A stretch of 8,955 bases of DNA from Chloroflexota bacterium (GCA_016210395.1 JACQUI010000311.1:1-8955), one strand, 5' to 3'. Counted from the first letter of the stretch, positions 1-6,248 are shown. Notes: a model not told the origin generated them from the letters alone. Numbers and translations are program-made.

Positions 1-147
1 GCGGGTGGGTGGGGACCGGAGCGTTTGCCGTCAGGAAAAGCTGCAAATGCCTCTGGAGGGTGAGAACAACAAGGTTCGCCATCACCACTGGCATAAACAG
101 GGTTGGCGGGCCAAAGCCCAGGAGGCAGGCAGGGAAGGGCGAAAGCA
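1..147. other. Leader segment upstream of the platform gene, with a partial repeat tail
   Basis: No gene could be assigned here. All three forward frames are short: one closes with a stop at 61-63, and the other two stay open into the platform gene but give no recognisable protein, so the 3' end of an upstream gene (for example an assembly ATPase) cannot be excluded. Bases about 1-30 resemble the distal part of the hairpin repeats at 3742-3845 and 4895-4993 (a GGTGGG-rich stretch followed by AGCGT and TGCC), so the window may open inside a third copy of that repeat. Confidence 0.4.
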
Positions 148-1356
148 ATGCTGTTCCGGTACGTTGCCTATAACCTGAAAGCGGGGATCGTCAGGGGACG
201 GTTGGAAGCCCGCGCGCCGTCCGAGGCGCAGGCCATCCTCGTTGGCCAGGGACTCAAACCCCTGGAGATGCGGACCTCGCGCCAGGGCGGCGTGATGGCG
301 AGACTCTTCCCATCCCTCTATCACGTTGGGTCGTCCGAGATCATCCGTTTCTGCCGGAACATGGCCACCATGCTCACCACCGGCGGAGACTTGGTCCGAG
401 TGCTGGAGATGCTCCATCGGGAAACCCGCCAGACCCTGATGCGGCGGACCGTTGAGGACATACGCCGCACGCTGGACGAGGGGGGCAGCTTTTCGGAAGC
501 GCTGGCAGCTCACCCCACAGTGTTCAGCCCGCTGTTCATCAGCGTGGTAGAGGTGGGCGAGCACACCGGCCGCCTTGGGCCTGCCCTGGAAGAGATGGCG
601 GAGATCCTGCAGAAGGAGACCGAAGCTAAGCAGAAGGCAATCCGCACGTTGCTGTATCCCATGGCAATCATGGCCCTATCGGTGCTGACGATGGTTGTGC
701 TCATGCTCTTTGCCATGCCGCCCATGATGAAAGTCTTTGAGCGTATGGGCGCCAAGCTGCCTCTGGTGACCAGGCTCACCATCTCGTTTTTCAACGGCGT
801 CAAGGAAAACGCACTCGTGTTGGCGTTGTCTTTCGTATCCGTCGGAGTAGCCATTACCCTGGCGCGGCGGGTGCCCGTCGCTCGCTATTGGTTGGATGTG
901 GTCCAGACCAAGCTTCCGCTCTATGGCTCACTCCTCATCGCTAAGGAGATGGCCCAGATTTCACGCACGCTGGCCATGCTGCTGGACTCCGGCGTGCCCC
1001 TGGCCAATGCCCTCCAGTTGAGCCGCGGCGCGTGCAAGAACCTGCCCCTGCGCCGCGCCTTTGAAGATGCGGAGGAGCACCTGCTTAGCGGCCACAGGCT
1101 GGCCGAAGCCCTAGCAAAGCACTCTATTGTTCCCACCATGTTTGTAGAGCTGGTGACCATTGGCGAAGAGAGCAACTCCTTGAGGCGCACCATGAACGAT
1201 GCCGCCTCGACGTACCAGAAACAGTTGGAGCAGCGTCTGAACGGCCTTCTGGGGATGCTGGAGCCCCTTTCAACGGTTTTCGTGGGCGGCATCGTAGCGC
1301 TCATCGCTTTCTCGATGTTTGTTCCCATCTACGCTAGCCTCAACTCGTTCAAGTGA
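148..1356 (+). CDS. Type IV pilus / type II secretion inner-membrane platform protein (GspF/PilC family)
   Basis: Polytopic platform protein of type IV pilus and type II secretion machines. In the family it sits in the inner membrane, couples to the cytoplasmic assembly ATPase and helps move pilin subunits out of the membrane. The 402-residue length is typical. An N-terminal segment (about 1-42) looks like the usual GspF start. Two T2SSF repeats follow: the first has the hallmark E-V-G-E-H-T-G-R-L around residues 135-143, the second (from about 268) has I-G-E-E-S-N-S-L around 338-345. Hydrophobic segments lie near 172-192, 224-243 and 374-395. I start at ATG 148, with a purine-rich AGGGAAGGG at 131-139, rather than the in-frame TTG at 103, which would add 15 residues with no family match. 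The stop overlaps the next start by four bases, so the two are probably translationally coupled. PilC versus GspF cannot be decided from sequence alone; the pilin-bearing context favours a type IV pilus-like system. Confidence 0.93.
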   Translation: MLFRYVAYNLKAGIVRGRLEARAPSEAQAILVGQGLKPLEMRTSRQGGVMARLFPSLYHVGSSEIIRFCRNMATMLTTGGDLVRVLEMLHRETRQTLMRRTVEDIRRTLDEGGSFSEALAAHPTVFSPLFISVVEVGEHTGRLGPALEEMAEILQKETEAKQKAIRTLLYPMAIMALSVLTMVVLMLFAMPPMMKVFERMGAKLPLVTRLTISFFNGVKENALVLALSFVSVGVAITLARRVPVARYWLDVVQTKLPLYGSLLIAKEMAQISRTLAMLLDSGVPLANALQLSRGACKNLPLRRAFEDAEEHLLSGHRLAEALAKHSIVPTMFVELVTIGEESNSLRRTMNDAASTYQKQLEQRLNGLLGMLEPLSTVFVGGIVALIAFSMFVPIYASLNSFK

Positions 1357-1997
1357 ACACCATGGCCATGAACTTCAAGACACTGCTGACTGGACTGACT
1401 GGCGCAGGCAGGCCCGTCTGGACCCGCCCGTGGACGCATGCCCTCGCTCTCCTTGGCGGCGCGCTCATCGTGTACTACCTGTTCCTGGCATTCCAGTACT
1501 GGCAGGCTTCCAGCAAAGTGGGGACGCTGGACGCCAGGCGGGCGAGCCTTGCACTGGCGCTGCGCGGTCCCGCTCCGCAGGAGGCCGCCCTTGCAGAAGA
1601 GATTGCCAGGCAGGAGCAGAAGCTTGCCCGGGCAGGCAAGGCATTCACCTATCCTTCGCAAGACTCCTTGCTGGCCCTCGCCTTGGAGGCGTCACGAGAC
1701 GTCGGCGTTGCCCTCCTGGCTGTCCAGATAAGCGAGCCATCTCCCCTTGTCCAGGAGAACGTGCAGTACCAGACGATGACCATGACCCTTACTGTGTCCG
1801 GCAGCACAAGGGATGTCCTGGACTTCTTGTCTACGTTCTCTGAAAAAGCGCCGGTATCTTCCGTGTCCGACCTGAGGATCAGTGGCCTGGAAAGCGTGCC
1901 GGTTGCGCAGGTGAAGTATTTCGTCTACCTGTCGCCTCAGCCACCACCCAAGAAGAAGGGGCCAGTCAATGCGGCTGCCACTCCTGTCAGCAAGTAG
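1353..1997 (+). CDS. PilO/GspM-like inner-membrane alignment protein
   Basis: Predicted bitopic protein of 214 residues. A short cytoplasmic N-terminus is followed by one transmembrane helix (about 28-47), a helical, probably coiled-coil stretch rich in Ala, Glu and Arg (about 55-95), and a C-terminal alpha/beta part (about 100-195) with the alternating pattern of PilO/GspM ferredoxin-like domains, including a T-L-T-V-S-G strand followed by a helix with F-L-S-T-F. The tail is Pro/Lys-rich. In the family, PilO pairs with PilN in the periplasm to link the cytoplasmic PilM ring to the outer parts of the machine. The GTG at 1353 overlaps the platform stop (GTGA), which suggests coupling; in-frame ATGs at 1362 and 1368 are alternatives, and no strong ribosome site separates them. 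It lies before its expected partner rather than after it, unlike the usual pilM-pilN-pilO order. Assignment rests on architecture and context more than on sequence identity. Confidence 0.75.
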   Translation: MNTMAMNFKTLLTGLTGAGRPVWTRPWTHALALLGGALIVYYLFLAFQYWQASSKVGTLDARRASLALALRGPAPQEAALAEEIARQEQKLARAGKAFTYPSQDSLLALALEASRDVGVALLAVQISEPSPLVQENVQYQTMTMTLTVSGSTRDVLDFLSTFSEKAPVSSVSDLRISGLESVPVAQVKYFVYLSPQPPPKKKGPVNAAATPVSK

Positions 1998-2012
1998 CAG
2001 GCCGGCGGCTCC

Positions 2013-2066
2013 GGGCTCCCTGGGAGCTCAGCGCCTTCCAAGGCCGGCCGGCGCGCGCGCCGGCCC
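2013..2066. repeat. GC-rich palindromes between the PilO-like and PilM/N-like genes
   Basis: The 112-base gap holds two inverted repeats. One is a tight hairpin at 2015-2027 (GCTCCC, one base, GGGAGC). The other is a perfect 20-bp palindrome at 2046-2065 made only of G and C. In RNA they would fold strongly just upstream of the ribosome site of the next gene. A role in attenuating or segmenting the operon message is possible but is inference. Confidence 0.6.
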
Positions 2067-2109
2067 TCTCTCCTTGCTCTTGCGAAACTTCGAAAAGGCG
2101 CGGAGCGCG

Positions 2110-3702
2110 ATGAGCTTCGCCGCCCGCAAGCGGCTCCTGGTCGTTGATGTCCGGGAGAATGAGGCGCGCGCCGTCCTGCTGGAGGGCTGGACCGTCGTCT
2201 CTTGGGGTTCGGCGGCGCTGCCTCTGGAGACCCCTGAGAACAGCGAGAGCAGCGAGGCCGAGAGGCGAGTCTCCGTGACCCACCTGGAAGCGCTGGTGCA
2301 TGACCTGGCGCCGGGGAAGGTGACAGCGGTTGTCGGCTGGCCATCGGATGCATGCTTGCTGCGCCAGATCAGCCTGCCAAAGGTGGCCCGCAAATACCTC
2401 AGGCGAGTGGTGCTTTCCGAGCTTCTGGACTCGGCGCCGCTGGAGGAGAACGACGCAGATATTGCATGGCGGGCTGTGAAGACGGACCAAGGCCGCTTGG
2501 CGGTTGCCAGCGTGTCGCCCAAGAGGACGCTGGACCATCATGCTCACCTATTGCGAAGGGCAGGCGTCCGCCCCAGGGCCGCCTACCCCCGGCCCGTTGC
2601 CGTTGCCCTGGCGTGCGGCCGGCAGGACTCGGTCTTCGTGGAGGTAGACGAGCTTGGCGCCGAGGTTACCCTTATTCAAGGCGGCTTCCCTCAAGCGGTG
2701 CATCAGCTTCGCCGGAATGCTGCAGAAAACGAAGGGGAGGCGTGGCTCGCCGGCCTCGCCCTCGTGGTGGAGCAAATGGCGGCCTCGGCGCAGAGCGCGT
2801 TGGAGGATGAGCCTGTGCAGTTGCCTGTCGTCGTGGCAGATGGGGTCGCCGGGGACGGCGCCGTTGTGGACTATTTGAAGGCGGCGACCGGCAGGGAAGT
2901 TCTCTCACCGGTCCTCCCCTTTGACTACCCGCAGCACTTCCCAGGACAGGAGTACGTAGCGGCCCTGGGGCTTGCGGTTGCGTATCAAAGCTCCAGCCAT
3001 GTGCTTCTCGGGACGCAAAAGCCCGGCCTGCCGGCCATAGATGCGTTGCCCCTGCGCCACAGGCCCAAACCCGTTCCGTGGGGAACGGCCGGCATTGCAG
3101 TGCTGCTCGTGCTGGCGGCCTATGCCGGCCTTCCGCTTACCAATGACATGAAAGGCCTTGGCCGGCAGGCTGAATCGCTCTCAGCATCTGTCCAGGCAAT
3201 GGAGGACCAGGCCAGGGCAAGAGACCTGGCGAAGGCGCGGATGGAGATAGGAAGCAGCCGTCTGAAGGAATCGGTCGTCTTCCAGGAAGCGATTGAGGCA
3301 AGGCTCAACGAGCTGAACGGGGAGTCTACCGACCTTCAGGGCCAGTTGCAGGCAATCACCGGTTCTGCTCCGAAAGGCCTGATCGAGTTGTCTGCGGTGA
3401 CACGCGAGGGCGATGGATTCCACATCAGCGGGGTGAGCAACAGCTCCTCAGTCCTGCTAGGCTATGCCGCCACGCTGCGTTCCCTGGGGGTGTTCAAGAG
3501 CGTACAGGTGCTCCAGATGCAGTCCGGGAGCAGCCAAAGCCTCGGCAGCGGATTCGCCTCCGGCGATGAAGGGCCGGCATCGTTCAGGATCAAGGCCACG
3601 ACAGGGACGCTGTCATCCATGCCGGGGTCGCCGGAAGACGCGTTGGCCCCCCTCCTGCGTACTATTGCACTGCAGGCGGGTGCGGTAGCGCCCCCTCCCT
3701 AG
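2110..3702 (+). CDS. PilM-PilN fusion (GspL-like layout), type IV pilus alignment protein
   Basis: A 530-residue protein that appears to join two normally separate pilus proteins. Residues about 1-310 resemble the cytoplasmic actin-like PilM/GspL fold, including the region around 75-130 with L-L-R-Q-I-S-L-P-K. A basic/proline stretch (318-323) precedes a transmembrane helix at about 324-342, then a coiled-coil-like segment (about 345-415), then a PilN-like periplasmic domain (about 423-475) with the pattern 'I-E-L-S-A-V-T-R-E-G-D-G-F-H-I-S-G-V'. The tail is Gly/Ser-rich. Positions matching the PilM phosphate loops are degenerate: V-V-D-V-R-E-N at 11-17 instead of a D-I-G-S type motif, and V-D-E-L-G-A at 179-184. 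ATP binding may therefore be lost, as in GspL. I chose ATG 2110 (GGAG four bases upstream); the frame stays open back to 1969 but that part is low-complexity Arg/Pro/Ala and overlaps the preceding gene. It presumably forms the alignment subcomplex with the PilO-like protein. Confidence 0.8.
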   Translation: MSFAARKRLLVVDVRENEARAVLLEGWTVVSWGSAALPLETPENSESSEAERRVSVTHLEALVHDLAPGKVTAVVGWPSDACLLRQISLPKVARKYLRRVVLSELLDSAPLEENDADIAWRAVKTDQGRLAVASVSPKRTLDHHAHLLRRAGVRPRAAYPRPVAVALACGRQDSVFVEVDELGAEVTLIQGGFPQAVHQLRRNAAENEGEAWLAGLALVVEQMAASAQSALEDEPVQLPVVVADGVAGDGAVVDYLKAATGREVLSPVLPFDYPQHFPGQEYVAALGLAVAYQSSSHVLLGTQKPGLPAIDALPLRHRPKPVPWGTAGIAVLLVLAAYAGLPLTNDMKGLGRQAESLSASVQAMEDQARARDLAKARMEIGSSRLKESVVFQEAIEARLNELNGESTDLQGQLQAITGSAPKGLIELSAVTREGDGFHISGVSNSSSVLLGYAATLRSLGVFKSVQVLQMQSGSSQSLGSGFASGDEGPASFRIKATTGTLSSMPGSPEDALAPLLRTIALQAGAVAPPP

Positions 3703-3741
3703 CGCCGAGCCTTGCCCGACAATTGCTTGTTATGCCAGGAG

Positions 3742-3845
3742 CGTGCAAGGGGACCGCGTCCCCTGCCGGAGCCTGCTGGAGGTGTCCCGTAGGGGCGAGG
3801 TCTTCTCGCCCAAGGTGGGCGGGTGGGAAAAAGCGACCTCTGCCA
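3742..3845. repeat. Interspersed hairpin repeat, copy upstream of the pilin gene
   Basis: About 100 bases that align along their length with 4895-4993 in the same orientation. The copy has two hairpins: AGGGGAC/GTCCCCT with a three-base loop at 3748-3764, and GGGCGAG/CTCGCCC with a five-base loop at 3793-3811. A GTAGGGGCGAGG core and a GGTGGGCGGG stretch then lead to AGCG and CTCTGCC. It carries no coding potential and resembles REP/MITE-like elements known from many bacterial genomes. The hairpins may also help end transcription from the upstream gene, although no T-run follows them. Confidence 0.75.
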
Positions 3846-3973
3846 GGCAAGAAGGGGCAAGCTCTCGGGCGCAGGCAGGCGCAAGATGCCTCGGGGCGCT
3901 CAAAGCGGCACTTTGCTTTTGAATGAGGGGCTGGCGCTTGCGGATGGGGGGGTGGCCTACTTTTCTTTCGTGA

Positions 3974-4002
3974 TTCTCACACTCCGTTAAGGTGGTTATA
4001 AC
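3974..4002 (+). promoter_or_regulatory. Candidate sigma-70-type promoter for the pilin gene
   Basis: TTCTCA at 3974-3979 (four of six to the -35 consensus), a 17-base spacer, and TATAAC at 3997-4002 (five of six to the -10 consensus). This predicts a leader of about 85 bases before the pilin start. The local sequence is more AT-rich than the flanks, as expected for a promoter. It lies downstream of the repeat copy at 3742-3845, so the pilin gene may be expressed separately from the platform genes. Confidence 0.45.
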
Positions 4003-4094
4003 GCAGAGAGGCTAGCATAAGCATTGAAAAGAGGAGGCAAGGCCCTTCGCCCTCGACCTCCAAGAACATCCGTTAGAAGCAAAGGAGGGAGTCC

Positions 4095-4469
4095 ATGGAC
4101 AAGGTTACAGTGGTCCCTGAAGAAATGCGGTCCCAAAAAGGGTTTACCCTGGTGGAGCTACTGGTTGTCGTGGGCATTGTTGTGGCGCTGGCGGCCGTCA
4201 GCATCGTCAGCGTGAGCCAGTTCTCCGGCAAAGGCGACGAGGCGGCGCAGGCGTCGGAGGTCGCGATGGTCCAGTCCGCGATGGACACGATGATGGCGGA
4301 TAAATCGCTCACGGGGGTCACGGCCCCTGCCACCTCCACAAACAGCTTTTCTACTGTGCCCACTGAGGGCGCCCTTACGGGCTACATGCGGGACGAAACA
4401 ACTGTCTACTACTACTGCTGGAGCGGCAACGGCAAGGTGACCCAGGTGGCTTCTGGAGCGACTTGCTAG
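4095..4469 (+). CDS. Type IV prepilin / major pilin-like protein
   Basis: A 124-residue prepilin. A 16-residue leader ends in K-G, followed by F-T-L-V-E-L-L, the site for prepilin peptidase cleavage and N-methylation: cleavage after Gly16, Phe17 as mature residue 1, Glu at mature position 5. A hydrophobic helix (about 17-44) serves as membrane anchor and filament core. The globular part is short, with mature length about 108. It ends in a Tyr-rich strand and two cysteines (Cys108 and the last residue, Cys124), which could form a C-terminal disulfide loop like the D-region of classical pilins. A very good ribosome site, AAGGAGGG at 4082-4089, sits five bases before ATG 4095. The gene has its own candidate promoter and a perfect terminator hairpin, consistent with strong independent expression of a major subunit. 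The style matches pilins I associate with Chloroflexota. A type II secretion pseudopilin is the alternative. Confidence 0.9.
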   Translation: MDKVTVVPEEMRSQKGFTLVELLVVVGIVVALAAVSIVSVSQFSGKGDEAAQASEVAMVQSAMDTMMADKSLTGVTAPATSTNSFSTVPTEGALTGYMRDETTVYYYCWSGNGKVTQVASGATC

Positions 4470-4501
4470 CGCGCCTATAAGCATCGTCTGAAAGCAAAAG
4501 T

Positions 4502-4534
4502 AAGGAGGGGGCAGGCTCAGCCTGCCCCCTCCTT
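4502..4534 (+). terminator. Terminator hairpin after the pilin gene
   Basis: A perfect 15-bp inverted repeat (4502-4516 with 4520-4534) and a three-base loop, 32 bases after the pilin stop. The following sequence (GCTCTGTCTCC) is only moderately T-rich, but stem length and position make an intrinsic terminator the best reading. It would also stabilise the 3' end of the pilin message. Confidence 0.8.
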
Positions 4535-4894
4535 GCTCTGTCTCCTGGTTCGCGTTGTCGCCCCGCATTTCTCAGCACCCCCTCAGTCCTCATTTGCGCA
4601 ATCCCATTTCCATTCCCTGCCTATCCCATTCCATACGGCTCGTTCATGAAGCGAGAGCCGGGTCGCGCATCCATTCCATTTGGCAAAGCGATGGACCGCT
4701 TGGCGCGCGTTTCTAGGCTGTGATTCCAGCGAAAATGGCCTCCTCGCCCTAGGGGTGGATTGAGGGAGGAGCCGTCCCATTGCGGGTCGCCATCCAGCCT
4801 TCGGCTTAGGGGGAAGGGACTGCCATGCATTCATTTTCCCTGGTGCTGGCTGCTGGCATCAGCCATTGACTCGAAAATAGCCCGTGCGTCCCGG

Positions 4895-4993
4895 GTGTGC
4901 AGAGGGCCGCGCCCTCGCCGGGGGCTGCTGGGGTGTCCCTTGTAGGGGCGAGGCGTTGCCTCGCCCTGGGGTGGGCGGGAACAGAAGCGTCTG
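4895..4993. repeat. Interspersed hairpin repeat, copy downstream of the pilin gene
   Basis: Second full copy, in the same orientation as 3742-3845. It has a GAGGGC/GCCCTC hairpin with a three-base loop at 4902-4916 and a perfect 9-bp hairpin at 4946-4966 (GGGCGAGGC, GTT, GCCTCGCCC). The shared order is: first hairpin, CTGCTGG, GGTGTCCC, GTAGGGGCGAGG, GGTGGGCGGG, AGCG, CTGCC. Differences from the other copy keep the hairpin arms paired (GGGGAC/GTCCCC against GAGGGC/GCCCTC), which suggests the structure itself is maintained. Confidence 0.75.
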
Positions 4994-5187
4994 CCTCAAG
5001 GAGACCTCAAAAGCGTTTTCATCCCTACGGGGTGCCGACCCGCATGAGCGATTGCTACGAAATGCGCCGGCAGCAGCAAAGTAGAGGTAGCCCCACTGTC
5101 ATCCTGAGCGAGTCGGTTAAACCACGCTCGCCTTCCTCTGCCATCGCCCCAACGAAGGGTCACTCACCCGTTCTGCCCTTGCGCACA

Positions 5188-5205
5188 GGGCTGCGGCAGC
5201 AGCCC
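5188..5205. repeat. Perfect short hairpin in the intergenic region
   Basis: GGGCTGC and GCAGCCC, 7 bp, around a GGCA loop. It has no T-run and no gene immediately upstream on either strand, so it is more likely repeat-derived or RNA structure than a terminator. Confidence 0.5.
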
Positions 5206-5261
5206 GCGTTCCTTTACCGCCTAACGGCTTTTCATCGCGAGGAGACCCCTACGACGACCGT

Positions 5262-5278
5262 CTGCCGCCACGCGGCAG
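5262..5278. repeat. Perfect short hairpin in the intergenic region
   Basis: CTGCCGC and GCGGCAG, 7 bp, around a CAC loop, about 60 bases after the previous hairpin. Function is unknown; it is probably part of the same repeat-derived or structured stretch. Confidence 0.5.
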
Positions 5279-5489
5279 GCGGCTCCTTAGTGTATGGAAC
5301 AACCTCCCTCAAAGTCCCGTGGTCCGGGCGCGGCCCGCACAGGCCGAAGCGGGCATGCAGGTTATGGAGCGCGTGAGGCTGAGTACGCGACCACAGCAAA
5401 TATTCTAGACACATCCTATCTATATGGCGTACCATACGCGAGGACAACAAAACTAATCTGCTTCTTACCAAGCGCGACGGCGAACCCTC

Positions 5490-5518
5490 TTGACATGAAG
5501 AATATTTAGGAGTAAAGT
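5490..5518 (+). promoter_or_regulatory. Sigma-70-type promoter for the winged-helix gene
   Basis: A perfect -35 hexamer, TTGACA, at 5490-5495, a 17-base spacer, and TAAAGT at 5513-5518 (four of six to the -10 consensus). The predicted transcription start near 5525 gives a leader of about 37 bases to ATG 5562. The surrounding sequence is distinctly AT-richer than the rest of the window. Confidence 0.6.
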
Positions 5519-5542
5519 CTAAGCGGGCTAGACAATTTAGAC
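5517..5542. promoter_or_regulatory. Operator-like inverted repeat over the transcription start
   Basis: GTCTA at 5517-5521 and TAGAC at 5529-5533 form an inverted repeat with a 7-base spacer across the predicted start site, and a further direct TAGAC lies at 5538-5542. One more TAGAC occurs upstream at 5406-5410. The position is where a repressor would block initiation. Since the gene encodes a winged-helix-like protein, autoregulation is plausible, but this is inference. Confidence 0.4.
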
Positions 5543-5550
5543 CGAAATGT

Positions 5551-5556
5551 GGAGGG
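5551..5556 (+). promoter_or_regulatory. Ribosome binding site that fixes the start at 5562
   Basis: GGAGGG five bases before ATG 5562. An in-frame ATG at 5547 would place this site inside the coding sequence and has no such signal of its own, so 5562 is preferred. Confidence 0.8.
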
Positions 5557-5561
5557 TTAAA

Positions 5562-6248
5562 ATGGCTAAGCTGGGCACATACTCCTACCCTGACATCCGT
5601 TTTGGGGATGCCGTAGAGATCGCAGGCAGAATCCTCAGCAAGTTCAAGGGCTCCGTCACCGTCAAGGGGCTGGCGTGGGAGTTGGGTATGGCCGAGAATA
5701 GTGGGACCCTCTTTGCCAAGATTGCCGCCCTGAGGGATTTCGGCCTCGTCGAAGGCCGGGGCGAGCTGCGGGTGTCCGACCTGGCTCGCAAAGTAATCGC
5801 GGCCGCGAACCCCGTCGAGCACCGGGAGGCCAGCATTCAGGCCTTTCAGCGCGTAGAGCTGCTCAGGGCACTCTATGAGCGGTTCGAAGGCGAGGCTCCC
5901 GACGACACTACCCTGCTTGTTGCCCTTGAGGAGATCACCAAGGCCCCGCGGGAAGAGATCGTCCGGCGCTTCACCCTCATTCAGAGGCACCTGGCGGATG
6001 CTGCGCGCGTCATGCGGAAGACCATGGCCCAGATTGAAGCCGGCGTCGCTCTGAGCGGGCAGGCTGCTGTCGCCGCAGGCGAAGGCAGCCTGCCCGCTGC
6101 GGAAGGGGCGGGAATCAGCCTGGTGGTCGGCAAGGCAAGGCTGACCGCGCCGTTGACCCTGGAGCACATAGACGCTGCCATCAACTTCTTGCGGGCCATG
6201 CGCCTGAACCTGGAGAGCGCCCCCAAGGACGGCGCTGCAACCTCATAG
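5562..6248 (+). CDS. Winged-helix-like protein of unknown function
   Basis: A 228-residue soluble protein that I cannot assign to a named family. Its first 90 residues read like a winged-helix DNA-binding or protein-binding module: helices around 15-28 and 33-41 ('V-K-G-L-A-W-E-L-G-M'), a recognition-type helix around 50-60 ('F-A-K-I-A-A-L-R-D-F-G-L-V'), then a Gly-containing wing ('E-G-R-G-E-L-R-V'). An all-helical middle part (about 90-165) follows, then a Gly/Ala-rich linker and a short C-terminal alpha/beta piece ('I-S-L-V-V-G-K-A-R-L-T-A-P-L-T-L-E-H-I' and a final helix). The opening 'K-L-G-T-Y-S-Y-P-D-I-R-F-G-D-A' resembles proteins of unknown function I recall from archaea and Chloroflexota. 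It has its own promoter, an operator-like repeat and a terminator, so it is monocistronic. No signal peptide or membrane helix is visible. A transcription regulator is the simplest idea; this is inference. Confidence 0.75.
   Translation: MAKLGTYSYPDIRFGDAVEIAGRILSKFKGSVTVKGLAWELGMAENSGTLFAKIAALRDFGLVEGRGELRVSDLARKVIAAANPVEHREASIQAFQRVELLRALYERFEGEAPDDTTLLVALEEITKAPREEIVRRFTLIQRHLADAARVMRKTMAQIEAGVALSGQAAVAAGEGSLPAAEGAGISLVVGKARLTAPLTLEHIDAAINFLRAMRLNLESAPKDGAATS

Larger units (their letters stand above)
4535..5489. other. Long intergenic region without a credible gene
   Basis: No reading frame here looks like a real protein. The longer ones run through hairpin repeats, lack ribosome sites and have shadow-like composition. 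Contents: 'CCATTCC'-type short repeats around 4604-4680; a full copy of the interspersed repeat at 4895-4993; a stretch at 5097-5112 resembling the widespread 'TGTCATCCTGAGCG' intergenic repeat, remembered rather than searched; hairpins at 5188-5205 and 5262-5278; and a lower-GC stretch from about 5395. A small RNA is possible, but I see no promoter-terminator pair that supports one. Confidence 0.6.

Noticed and set aside
103..147. TTG start for the platform protein
   Set aside because: It adds 15 residues without family similarity; ATG 148 matches the usual N-terminus and has a purine-rich upstream site.
1969..2109. Upstream extension of the PilM/N-like frame
   Set aside because: It overlaps the end of the PilO-like gene, passes through the palindromes and encodes Arg/Pro/Ala-rich filler; ATG 2110 begins the domain.
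3925..3960. Possible sigma-54 promoter for the pilin (TGGC and TTGC elements)
   Set aside because: The two elements are too close together for the -24/-12 spacing; the sigma-70-type match at 3974-4002 is better.
4897..5376. A 159-codon frame on the + strand in the long gap
   Set aside because: It runs through the interspersed repeat and two hairpins, has no ribosome site and gives a low-complexity Arg/Pro/Ala protein.
5400..5545. Possible tRNA or structured RNA gene in the AT-richer stretch
   Set aside because: Only a short hairpin at 5427-5439 was found, with no cloverleaf, anticodon arm or T-loop consensus.
5232..6167. A 311-codon open frame on the - strand
   Set aside because: It lies antisense to the winged-helix gene and extends through its promoter and the hairpin-rich gap; the protein has no recognisable pattern and the + strand gene has clear start and stop signals.
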